A DNA stretch of 5,471 nucleotides from Clostridia bacterium (lineage in GTDB: Bacteria; Bacillota; Clostridia; UBA1381). The stretch is taken from the NCBI GenBank assembly GCA_900770405.1, contig CAAGKL010000287.1, forward strand, positions 1 to 5,471, in the 5' to 3' direction. The translations under genes and the position numbers were made by a program. Below the pieces are notes generated by a model. The model saw only the letters and a list, made by a program, of their open reading frames with translations. It did no database searches and had not been told where the DNA came from. Below, piece by piece: positions 1 to 5,471 of the stretch; position 1 is the stretch's first letter, and each line of letters begins with the position of its first letter.

Positions 1-102
1 GGCAGTTTGTATATCCCATATGTCCTCCCCGGCAGCTTCAAAGTTTTTTTTCACTGTTCGCATAATGGGTGGTTCGTCCTCCGCCAAAAGCAGCTTATAC
101 AT
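1..102 (-). CDS. Response regulator, YesN-type (N-terminal fragment, cut by window edge)
   Basis: Reading leftward from an ATG at 102, the frame stays open for 34 codons to the window edge and begins MYKLLLAEDEPPIMRT. This is the first beta strand and acidic pocket of a receiver (CheY-like) domain: Glu8 and Asp9 fit the metal-binding acidic pair, followed by Glu10. The phospho-accepting Asp and any output domain lie outside the window. In this gene order after a YesM-type kinase, the family norm is a receiver plus a C-terminal AraC-type DNA-binding domain; that part is inference. The start overlaps the last 8 nt of the kinase gene (ATGTATAA), which implies translational coupling. A GGGAG ribosome binding site sits 9 nt upstream, inside the kinase gene. 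An in-frame ATG at 111 lies directly against that site, with no spacing, so it is the less likely start. Confidence 0.85.
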   Translation of the reverse strand, partial: MYKLLLAEDEPPIMRTVKKNFEAAGEDIWDIQTA

Positions 103-1777
103 CGTTGTCATCTCCCGCCGTAATAATTATTTCGGTGCCGTCATCACCGTTTATAACACACTTTGTGTTGCTGTTGTGGGTAAGGCGCAGCCGCACAATT
201 GTATTCACCGTTCCGAGACCGCCTATGCTGCCCATCTCGGAATTTTCGCTGAATTTTTCCGCACGGTCAAGTATGCTCTGCGCAACGTCGGGCGATATGC
301 CGCTGCCATTGTCCTTTATCCGAAGCTCCCACGCCCTGCGGGTGCCGTGCATTGTTATCTCTATATGCCACGGCGGTTCCGCGTCCTTGAAGCCGTGCAT
401 AAAGCAGTTCTCGGCAAGAGGCTGTATGAAAAGCTTGGGCACCGGCATATCAAGCAAACCGTCATCCACATTTATGGAATAGTCAAAATACTCCTCATAT
501 CGCGCCTTCATAAGCGAAAGATAGTTTTTTGTATGGTTGATTTCATCGGAAAGCTTTACGGTCACGCTCTCATACGCCGCCACATATCTGAGCATATCGG
601 ACAGCTCGGCGCACATACCGTACACCTTTTCGCTGCCTTCGTCAAGCCCCTGGGCGGCTATCACGGCGAGCGTGTTGTAGAGAAAATGCGGATTCATCTG
701 CGCCTGCAGCGCCAGTGCATATGCCTTTTTTTCGCGCGCGGACGCCTCGGATATTCTCGAGAGCATCTGCGAAAAGCTCTCCTCCAGCTCCGCTATCTCA
801 TCTATGCCTCCGTTCACCTGGGCGAGCTTTTCACCCGGTAGCGCAATCCTGCGCACATTCTCGCTCAGCTGCGCGATAGGCTCGCAGATATGCCTGCCGA
901 TGTGGCTCGTAATCAGCAGCATACCGCCCGTCAGCATAATATACATCAGTACAAACGCCGTGGCGGTTTTGCTGTCAAGCGCCGCTTTTATGTTACCGCC
1001 GTATGACAGCATCACCTCCCACGTGGCGTTATCGAGCGGGGCGGAAATGTACGAATATCCGCTCTGAGGGTTTGCGCCGGCGGGATATATCATAGTATTG
1101 TCGCTGCGGTTGCGAATCATAAGTAAATGTTCCTCCGGTCCCGAATCAAAATCAGGCATTGCCGCCCTTATTTCGATTATGCCGGCATTTTCGTCCGAAT
1201 AGTCGTTTTTTAATTCCTTTGCAAGGGTGATGTACTCCTCCCGCGATTTTGACCACCTATCCTTTTGCGGCGGCATAACCAGTGTGCCCCCGGCAGCTTT
1301 AATGCGCATCAATTCACGGTCGAACACGCCGTTTTTGAGCAGCGCCGCGGTTGCGTCCCTGTCGGTCATATAGTTGCGGCTGGACACAAAATCGCCGCGG
1401 CTGTTGAATATAAATATACCGTAATCGGGCGTGTGTCCCACAAGCAGATTTTTTAGTCTCGACGATATGTCAATACTGTTTATAATGTCTGTTTCAAAAA
1501 TATTTTTCTGAGCCGATTCGTCCTTCACGCGATAAAAATAATTTGTAATTTCGTCCTGATACTTCACCTGCTCCGCCACGGAATTCATCGCGTCAAGGTA
1601 GGAGTCCAAAAGCTGCGCCGTCTGTGACGCAATGCGCTCCGCCGCCTCATATGCCTCGCCTTTGGTTTTTTCTATCTGTGACCTGTACACAAAAAAGAAT
1701 GCCACCGAAAGAATGATTGTGACAAGTATGAAATACGGTTTCACTATTCGTTTAAAAATACCGCTGTTCCTGTTCAA
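95..1777 (-). CDS. Membrane sensor histidine kinase, YesM/LytS (His_kinase PF06580) class
   Basis: This is a two-component sensor kinase that should autophosphorylate and pass phosphate to the regulator encoded next to it. Residue numbers count from the upstream ATG at 1801. TM1 is about 22-39. An extracytoplasmic region of roughly 240 residues (40-279) follows, of the size and layout of a Cache-type ligand sensor. TM2 is about 280-298, and a HAMP-like linker runs to about 355 (conserved Pro308). The phosphorylation motif QAQMNPHFLYNTL has His372. The ATPase domain has the N-box QPLAEN (Asn465), DNGSGI (497-502) and GGLG (527-530). These are the hallmarks of the YesM/LytS class rather than EnvZ-type kinases. 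I prefer the TTG at codon 9 (1777) as the start, giving 560 aa, because a GGGGGAG ribosome binding site lies 8 nt before it. The ATG at 1801 (568 aa) has no visible site. The gene follows its own putative promoter and overlaps the response regulator gene by 8 nt. Ligand unknown; a carbohydrate is likely from context. Confidence 0.93.
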   Translation of the reverse strand: MNRNSGIFKRIVKPYFILVTIILSVAFFFVYRSQIEKTKGEAYEAAERIASQTAQLLDSYLDAMNSVAEQVKYQDEITNYFYRVKDESAQKNIFETDIINSIDISSRLKNLLVGHTPDYGIFIFNSRGDFVSSRNYMTDRDATAALLKNGVFDRELMRIKAAGGTLVMPPQKDRWSKSREEYITLAKELKNDYSDENAGIIEIRAAMPDFDSGPEEHLLMIRNRSDNTMIYPAGANPQSGYSYISAPLDNATWEVMLSYGGNIKAALDSKTATAFVLMYIMLTGGMLLITSHIGRHICEPIAQLSENVRRIALPGEKLAQVNGGIDEIAELEESFSQMLSRISEASAREKKAYALALQAQMNPHFLYNTLAVIAAQGLDEGSEKVYGMCAELSDMLRYVAAYESVTVKLSDEINHTKNYLSLMKARYEEYFDYSINVDDGLLDMPVPKLFIQPLAENCFMHGFKDAEPPWHIEITMHGTRRAWELRIKDNGSGISPDVAQSILDRAEKFSENSEMGSIGGLGTVNTIVRLRLTHNSNTKCVINGDDGTEIIITAGDDNDV

Positions 1778-1785
1778 AAAAATCA

Positions 1786-1792
1786 CTCCCCC
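1786..1792 (-). promoter_or_regulatory. Ribosome binding site that decides the kinase start
   Basis: The minus strand reads GGGGGAG here, 8 nt upstream of a TTG codon at 1777. It lies inside the first codons of the longer ATG-initiated frame (ATG at 1801), and nothing resembling a ribosome binding site precedes that ATG. This favours initiation at the TTG. Confidence 0.65.
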
Positions 1793-1820
1793 GAAAGGCA
1801 TATGAAATAGTTATACTAAC

Positions 1821-1849
1821 AGTTTATATCAAATCACATCGGTTGTCAA
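1821..1849 (-). promoter_or_regulatory. Putative sigma-A-type promoter for the kinase/regulator pair
   Basis: The minus strand carries a perfect -35 hexamer TTGACA (1844-1849). After a 17-nt spacer comes TAAACT (1821-1826), a 4/6 match to the -10 consensus. An overlapping TATAAA (1823-1828) matches 5/6 but leaves only 15 nt. Transcription would start near 1813-1816, about 35-40 nt before the TTG start. The element lies between the terminator of the transport operon and the kinase gene, where a promoter is expected. The -10 assignment is the weak part. Confidence 0.5.
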
Positions 1850-1868
1850 TCTTTATTTTATTTATAAG

Positions 1869-1899
1869 AAAAACCCGACCGCATTGCAGTCGGGTTTTT
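1869..1899 (-). terminator. Intrinsic terminator of the transport operon
   Basis: An 11-bp perfect inverted repeat (AAAAACCCGAC / GTCGGGTTTTT) surrounds a 9-nt loop. It begins 12 nt after the stop codon of the binding-protein gene. Read on the minus strand, the GC core is followed by TTTTTCTTATAAAT, a good U-rich tail. The A-tract and T-tract are symmetrical, so it could also stop transcription from the other direction, although no plus-strand gene is seen here. Confidence 0.92.
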
Positions 1900-1911
1900 C
1901 GCTTGGCGGAA

Positions 1912-2952
1912 TTAATAAACTTCCTTCCACTGAGCTATGTTGTCCTTATCAAACTTGAACGGGTCGCCGACCATAACCTCCGTGCCGCCGTCGGCAGCTT
2001 CGGTAACGCTTCTCTCGCCAAGCTCGCCCGCTTTGAAGCTGTCGCCCTCGGCACCGGTGATGTCGCCCTTAACCAGCGAATCCATTGTGTATGCGGCAAG
2101 GCTGCCTATCTCTACAGGATTCCAGAGATACATCCACGGGCAGGTGCCGTCCTCGATAAACGGAGCCATCTCGGAGGGAAGCCCGAGCCCGGTGAGGAGT
2201 ACATCCGAATTTTTGTCCTGAAGAACCTTGCCGGCTGCAAGCATACCTACCGTCGTGGGCGCAATGATGACCTTGACCTCCGGATTCTGCAAAAGTGCCT
2301 GTGTTTCCGATGTGGATTTTGTCGGGTCATCATCGCCGTATGCGACCTTTACAAGCGGGGTTTTTGCATATTTGTCGGGGTTTTCGTCAAGCTCCTTCTT
2401 CATCCACTCTATCCAGAGGTTCTGGTTTGTTGCCTGTGCTGTAGCGGAAAGGATTGCAATGCCGCCCTCGCCGTTTACCATATCATATGCCGCCTGAATG
2501 AGCCCTCTTCCGATTTTCTCGGGGTCTGCCTGCTGAATGTGGGTTTTTCTTGAATCCTTGTTTACCGCAGAATCGAGCGATATAACCGGGATACCCTCCG
2601 ACATCGCCTCTTCAAGCGCCGGCTGGAGTGCGTCCTGGTCGTTTGCCGCAATAGCTATGCCCGACACGCCCTGTGCCACAAGCTGGTTGATAATCTCAAT
2701 CTGCTTTTCGGGGGTAGCTGCCTCGGGGCCCTTGTAGAGCGGCTGCACGCCGATGTCCTTACAAGCCTTTTCAAAGCCCTCATAGACCTTTTGCATATAA
2801 GGATTCTGCACATCCTTTGCTATGAAAGCATAAGTGCCGTTTCCGCCGGACGCCGAACCGGTGTCCGCAGTGTCTCCGCCGCCGCAGCCTGCAAGTGTTG
2901 CCGCTCCCATAATAGCTGCAAGTCCGATTGCCATAACCTTCCTGAATTTCAT
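1912..2952 (-). CDS. rhaS: Sugar ABC transporter substrate-binding lipoprotein, RhaS-like (probable rhamnose)
   Basis: This protein captures a sugar outside the membrane and hands it to the permeases encoded just upstream. The 346-aa product starts with a lipoprotein signal (MKFRKV, hydrophobic core, lipobox LAGC with Cys23 as the lipidated residue) and a Gly/Ser/Thr-rich linker. The mature part is a Peripla_BP_4-type fold: the first strand AFIAKDVQNPYM (42-53), then GVSGIAIAANDQDAL (95-109), ISLDS (124-128) and NQNLWIEWMKK (176-186). The stretches YGDD (205-208), IIAPTTVGM (229-237), TGLGLPSEM (254-262) and LWNP (276-279) resemble what I recall of RhaS rhamnose-binding proteins more than ribose or galactose binders. 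LsrB (AI-2) is a related alternative. The start at 2952 has an AAGGGAG site 6 nt upstream. An in-frame ATG at 2994 would add 14 charged residues before the signal peptide and sits inside a hairpin, so it is unlikely. It is the last gene before the terminator. Family assignment is firm; the substrate is moderately supported. Confidence 0.93.
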   Translation of the reverse strand: MKFRKVMAIGLAAIMGAATLAGCGGGDTADTGSASGGNGTYAFIAKDVQNPYMQKVYEGFEKACKDIGVQPLYKGPEAATPEKQIEIINQLVAQGVSGIAIAANDQDALQPALEEAMSEGIPVISLDSAVNKDSRKTHIQQADPEKIGRGLIQAAYDMVNGEGGIAILSATAQATNQNLWIEWMKKELDENPDKYAKTPLVKVAYGDDDPTKSTSETQALLQNPEVKVIIAPTTVGMLAAGKVLQDKNSDVLLTGLGLPSEMAPFIEDGTCPWMYLWNPVEIGSLAAYTMDSLVKGDITGAEGDSFKAGELGERSVTEAADGGTEVMVGDPFKFDKDNIAQWKEVY

Positions 2953-2958
2953 AACGAT

Positions 2959-2965
2959 CTCCCTT
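2959..2965 (-). promoter_or_regulatory. Ribosome binding site of the binding-protein gene
   Basis: The minus strand reads AAGGGAG, 6 nt before the ATG at 2952. This spacing places the start directly at the signal peptide and rules against the upstream in-frame ATG at 2994. Confidence 0.8.
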
Positions 2966-2981
2966 TCTTTTATAAATTTTT

Positions 2982-2997
2982 CCGATGACCTCATCGG
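2982..2997 (-). repeat. Perfect inverted repeat in the permease/binding-protein gap
   Basis: CCGATGA and TCATCGG are exact inverted copies separated by 2 nt. As RNA this would form at least a 6-bp stem with a 4-nt loop. It starts 4 nt after the second permease's stop codon and ends about 16 nt before the ribosome binding site of the binding-protein gene. No U-tract follows on either strand, so it is not an ordinary terminator. It could be a mRNA-stabilising or processing stem at the 5' end of the binding-protein message, or a DNA operator; the sequence alone does not decide. Confidence 0.55.
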
Positions 2998-3001
2998 TAA
3001 A

Positions 3002-4057
3002 TCACTGTTTTTGAACCGATTTTCTGAGTTTTACAAACCAATTTGCATTTCCGAAACTCTCCTTAAATCCCGGTATCGCGACCGTGATGATGAGCAGAGC
3101 GCCCACAACTATCATAATTATCTGGCTGGACGCATTCATCAGTCCGAGACCGTATCTCAGATAGCCGATTACCAAAATCGCAAGCGACGCGCCCAGAATT
3201 CTGCCCTTGCCGCCGGAGGTTGACACACCGCCGAGCACTGCCATTGCTATGATATCGAGTTCATATCCCTTTGCCACATCGGGGCGCACGCTCGACATCT
3301 TCGACGCAAGGTAAACCGCCGCCAGTGCCGAGAACAGACCCGCCATTGTGTAAACGATTATTTTTATTCTGTCGGTGCGCACACCGGAGTATTTCGCAAC
3401 CGTAACCGAGTTGCCCATTGCATAGCACCGTCTGCCGAATTTGGTGTAGTGCAAAAGATAGGCAAAGAACAGAGCCTCTATTATTACGAACACAAGCACA
3501 TACGGCACCAAACCGATTTTGCCTGCGGCTATTTTCCCGAACCATTTAGGGAAATTGCCCACGGAGTTTGTCTCCAGTATTATAGAGGCTATGCCGCGAT
3601 AGATAATCTGTGTGGACAGGGTGACTATCATAGACGAAAGCTCGGGGAACTTAACGAGTATAACGCCGTTTATAAGTCCGCAGACCGTGCCGGTTGCAAG
3701 TCCCGCCGCAATCGCAGCGCCCATCGGGCAGCCCGCGCGGTACGCCACGCCCATTATAGTCGCCGACAGCGCCATAATAGACGCCACTGAAATGTCTATC
3801 TCGCCGAGCATCAGCACGAATGCCATAGGAAACACAATAATGGCTTTGTCAAGAAAATCTCTTGTCGCATTGAGTATGTTGCGCGCGTTTGCGTAGTTTG
3901 GCGATGCCGAGAGGTTGAACACATTAACGATTATCAGCATCAGCACAAGCATCCATTCCCACTGCAGGAAGAACCGTTTGAGGGAAAACTCTCGCCTGTC
4001 GGCAATGGTACGTGTGCCGTCCATACTCACCGCCTGCTTCACAATTTCTTTAGCCAT
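3002..4057 (-). CDS. Sugar ABC transporter permease, second of a heterodimer (BPD_transp_2 family)
   Basis: This integral membrane protein should form half of the translocation pore. It has 351 aa with an unusually long polar N-terminus (1-33) before the first hydrophobic segment (34-50). Further membrane segments lie at about 72-86, 91-107, 112-133, 182-202, 232-251, 267-277, 286-302 and 311-329. Family marks are GEIDISVASIMAL (85-97), the variant of the usual GG-DLS block, then NGVILVKFPELSSMIVTLS (130-148), GRRCYAMGNS..AKYSGV (208-226) and the cytoplasmic ATPase-contacting loop AVLGGVSTSGGKGRILGA (273-290). Its ATG overlaps the upstream permease's TGA by one base (TGATG), and an AAGGAGG site lies 8 nt before it, so the two are translationally coupled. 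By position it corresponds to RhaQ or LsrD; I do not assign a symbol because permeases of this family are poor substrate indicators. Confidence 0.93.
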   Translation of the reverse strand: MAKEIVKQAVSMDGTRTIADRREFSLKRFFLQWEWMLVLMLIIVNVFNLSASPNYANARNILNATRDFLDKAIIVFPMAFVLMLGEIDISVASIMALSATIMGVAYRAGCPMGAAIAAGLATGTVCGLINGVILVKFPELSSMIVTLSTQIIYRGIASIILETNSVGNFPKWFGKIAAGKIGLVPYVLVFVIIEALFFAYLLHYTKFGRRCYAMGNSVTVAKYSGVRTDRIKIIVYTMAGLFSALAAVYLASKMSSVRPDVAKGYELDIIAMAVLGGVSTSGGKGRILGASLAILVIGYLRYGLGLMNASSQIIMIVVGALLIITVAIPGFKESFGNANWFVKLRKSVQKQ

Positions 4058-5049
4058 CAGATATTCCTCCTTCTGAGCGCTTTCATCTCTACATTTCTCT
4101 GTATTAACGAGTTTGCAATTATTGAGAGCAGAATTATAAGACCTCTTATAGCCTCCTGCCAGAACGACGATACGTGAATCAGCGGCATCGCGTTATTGAG
4201 TATGCCGAGCAGAATTGCACCGAGCAACACTCCGGGCACTCTGCCCGTGCCGCCGTTTACCGATACTCCGCCGAGCACGCAAGCTGCGATTACGTTCATT
4301 TCATACCCCGTACAGGTTTCGCCCTGTGCCACGCCATATTTGCACACATACAGCGTGCCGGCAAGTCCGGCTATAACTCCGAGAAGTGTATATACAAGTA
4401 TCAGTGTGTTGTCCGTCTTTATGCCGGATACCCTCGCGCTCTCCTCGCTGTTGCCGACCGCATATATTTTTCGTCCCGTGCGCGTCTGCGTCATAAAGAA
4501 CGCCGCAATTATGTAAACCGCCACAGCTATCATTATGAGGTTGTTTATGCCGAGCACCTTCCCCGTCGCAAGCGAGAGGAAGCCGGCGCCCATCTCCTGC
4601 TGTTTTACCCAGCTGCCGTTTGCCACAAGATAGGTAATGCCTCTGTAGATGTTCATTGTGCCGAGGGTTGCTATAATCGGCAGAATTTTCAGCTTTGATA
4701 CCAACACACCGTTGAAAAATCCACTGACAATGCCGACCGCCATCGCAATCGCAACAACGGCTATAGTCGGTATGCCCGGGTTATTCTTGAGCACCGTACA
4801 TCCCGCCATTGCTCCGAGCGCCATTATAGCGCCTATCGACAGGTCAATGCCGCCGGTCACCATTACAAACATCATTCCGACCGCACATATAGCCAGCACC
4901 GACGTTTCGGCAAACATATCCGACAGGTTCTCCGCCGTGAGGAAGTTGCCGCCGCTTCTGTATTCGACAAATACCGCAATCACAATCATTACTATAACAA
5001 GGCTGATTTCGCGGATATTTGCAGCGAAAAATTTCTTCATCTTTGCCAT
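4057..5049 (-). CDS. Sugar ABC transporter permease, first of a heterodimer (BPD_transp_2 family)
   Basis: This is the partner pore subunit of the transporter. The product is 330 aa from the ATG at 5049, close to the family's usual length. Hydrophobic segments (numbered from the GTG at 5058) occur at about 18-32, 52-68, 74-88, 97-117, 127-143, 172-189, 217-238, 254-264, 274-290 and 303-318. Diagnostic motifs are GGIDLSIGAIMALGAMAG (69-86), NGVLVSKLKILPIIATLGT (116-134), GRKIYAVGNSEESARVSGI (195-213) and VLGGVSVNGGTGRVPG (261-276), the last being the loop that docks on the ATPase. The start could be GTG at 5058 (4 nt after the ATPase stop). I prefer ATG at 5049, because AAGGCGG lies 8 nt before it and partly overlaps the GTG. 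Downstream it overlaps the second permease by one base. It sits where RhaP or LsrC sits in related operons. The two permeases are clearly different proteins, which points to a heterodimer as in the rhamnose and AI-2 systems rather than the homodimer of RbsC. Confidence 0.94.
   Translation of the reverse strand: MAKMKKFFAANIREISLVIVMIVIAVFVEYRSGGNFLTAENLSDMFAETSVLAICAVGMMFVMVTGGIDLSIGAIMALGAMAGCTVLKNNPGIPTIAVVAIAMAVGIVSGFFNGVLVSKLKILPIIATLGTMNIYRGITYLVANGSWVKQQEMGAGFLSLATGKVLGINNLIMIAVAVYIIAAFFMTQTRTGRKIYAVGNSEESARVSGIKTDNTLILVYTLLGVIAGLAGTLYVCKYGVAQGETCTGYEMNVIAACVLGGVSVNGGTGRVPGVLLGAILLGILNNAMPLIHVSSFWQEAIRGLIILLSIIANSLIQRNVEMKALRRRNI
4066..4072 (-). promoter_or_regulatory. Ribosome binding site of the second permease
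   Basis: The minus strand reads AAGGAGG, 8 nt before the ATG at 4057 and inside the last codons of the first permease gene, in its Arg-rich tail. It fixes the start and shows the two permease genes are translated in tandem. Confidence 0.85.
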
Positions 5050-5057
5050 TTGTATCA

Positions 5058-5064
5058 CCGCCTT
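5058..5064 (-). promoter_or_regulatory. Ribosome binding site of the first permease
   Basis: The minus strand reads AAGGCGG, overlapping the ATPase stop codon, 8 nt before the ATG at 5049. The one-base departure from AGGAGG is mild. Its overlap with the GTG at 5058 argues against that GTG as the start. Confidence 0.6.
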
Positions 5065-5471
5065 ACATATTCATTGCAGATTCAAGAATCATTTCCTGAG
5101 TAACGCCCTTGGCATCATCAAATATCCTCGACACCCTGCCTTCCTTCATAACCAGTATCCTGTCCGCCATACCGAGCACCTCGGGCATCTCCGAGGATAT
5201 CATTATCACCGCGTAGCCCGACTTTGCAAGCTCCGACATAATTTCATATATCTGAGCCTTTGCGCCGACATCGACGCCCTTTGTGGGCTCGTCAAGGATT
5301 ATGACCTTGAGGTCTGAGCTGAGCACCTTTGCCACGATAACCTTTTGCTGATTGCCGCCCGACAGGCTCGACGCCTTGTCATATACCGAGAGCGCCTTGG
5401 TCTTTACTTTTTCAAGAAGCTCTTTTGCCTTGGCATTCTCTTTTCTCTTATTGATTATTGTGAATTTTGTA
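5063..5471 (-). CDS. Sugar ABC transporter ATP-binding protein, C-terminal domain only (cut by window edge)
   Basis: The frame is open from the right window edge (first full codon ends at 5470) to a TAA at 5063, giving the last 135 residues. Numbered within this fragment, it holds the ABC signature LSGGNQQKV (36-44), Walker B VIILDEPTKGVDVG (56-69) with catalytic Glu61, and ISSEMPEVLGMADRI (91-105). The last motif is where other ABC ATPases have the H-loop His; here that site reads SSE. The LSGGNQQK form and the SSE-PE replacement are typical of the second nucleotide-binding domain of the double-domain sugar ATPases (RbsA, MglA, XylG, RhaT). The full protein is therefore expected to be about 500 aa with a first domain outside the window. 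A GTG at 5335 is internal and not a real start. It is the first visible gene of the transport operon, 13 nt upstream of the first permease. Confidence 0.95.
   Translation of the reverse strand, partial: TKFTIINKRKENAKAKELLEKVKTKALSVYDKASSLSGGNQQKVIVAKVLSSDLKVIILDEPTKGVDVGAKAQIYEIMSELAKSGYAVIMISSEMPEVLGMADRILVMKEGRVSRIFDDAKGVTQEMILESAMNM

Noticed and set aside
20..841. Long plus-strand open frame of 273 codons opposite the kinase gene
   Set aside because: It lies entirely antisense to a kinase with intact catalytic motifs, its product is rich in His/Arg/Leu without a recognisable domain, and no ribosome binding site was seen before its first ATG. It is a shadow of the real gene.
1808..1818. 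Short inverted repeat TAGT-TAT-ACTA near the predicted transcription start of the kinase gene
   Set aside because: Arms of only 4 bp in AT-rich DNA are expected by chance, so it is not called as an operator.
1843..2553. Plus-strand open frame of 236 codons across the terminator and antisense to the binding-protein gene
   Set aside because: It runs through the terminator hairpin and is Cys-rich with no family resemblance. It is a by-product of the codon usage of the opposite strand.
2969..2974. TATAAA on the minus strand upstream of the binding-protein gene as a possible -10 box
   Set aside because: No -35-like hexamer is found at the right distance (CCGATG is at that place), and the A/T-rich stretch is normal before a ribosome binding site.
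3261..3545. Minus-strand frame of 94 codons inside the second permease gene
   Set aside because: It is the same DNA strand in another frame, Arg/Cys-rich and without a start context; the permease frame is unambiguous.
4174..4698. Plus-strand frames of 174 and 106 codons opposite the first permease
   Set aside because: Both are antisense to well-conserved permease motifs and lack ribosome binding sites or domain features.
4649..5317. Plus-strand open frame of 222 codons spanning the permease/ATPase junction
   Set aside because: The apparent hydrophobic Ile/Thr-rich stretch is the complement of permease membrane segments; it crosses two real genes and has no independent support.
5333..5335. 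GTG as a start codon for a short 90-residue ATPase protein
   Set aside because: The frame stays open upstream to the window edge and contains the ABC signature LSGGNQQ, which a real ATPase needs; the GTG is an internal valine.

Overview
This is an ordinary-looking accessory nutrient-uptake locus. All real genes lie on the minus strand, so they read from the right edge to the left edge. The features suggest a Clostridia-type Bacillota genome, probably gut-associated: strong AGGAGG-like ribosome binding sites, a YesM/YesN-type two-component pair, a lipoprotein binding protein with a clostridial-style signal peptide, and mixed base composition. This assignment is inference; no rRNA or taxonomic marker is present.

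Layout from right to left: (1) 5063-5471, the C-terminal part of a sugar ABC transporter ATPase of the RbsA/MglA/RhaT type, cut by the window edge. (2) 4057-5049 and 3002-4057, two different BPD_transp_2 family permeases. (3) 1912-2952, a periplasmic-binding-protein-like sugar-binding lipoprotein that resembles rhamnose-binding RhaS. (4) 1869-1899, a strong intrinsic terminator. (5) A putative promoter at 1821-1849. (6) 95-1777, a membrane sensor histidine kinase of the YesM/LytS class. (7) 1-102, the first 34 codons of its partner response regulator, cut by the left edge.

The first four genes are tightly packed (13-nt gap, 1-nt overlap, 49-nt gap) and form one transport operon. ATP hydrolysis by the ATPase would drive import, through a permease heterodimer, of a sugar delivered by the lipoprotein. 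The best substrate guess is L-rhamnose, because the binding protein carries a TGLGLPSEM block and other stretches I associate with RhaS. An LsrB/AI-2-like or other deoxy-sugar substrate cannot be excluded. The kinase/regulator pair has its own promoter behind the terminator and is translationally coupled by an 8-nt overlap. It probably senses the same or a related carbohydrate and controls the transporter.

I found no RNA gene, CRISPR array, mobile element or clearly novel system. The points worth a second look are local: start-codon choices, a hairpin between the second permease and the binding protein, a short sequence shared by the two leader regions, and the pairing of a RhaS-like transporter with a YesM/YesN regulator.
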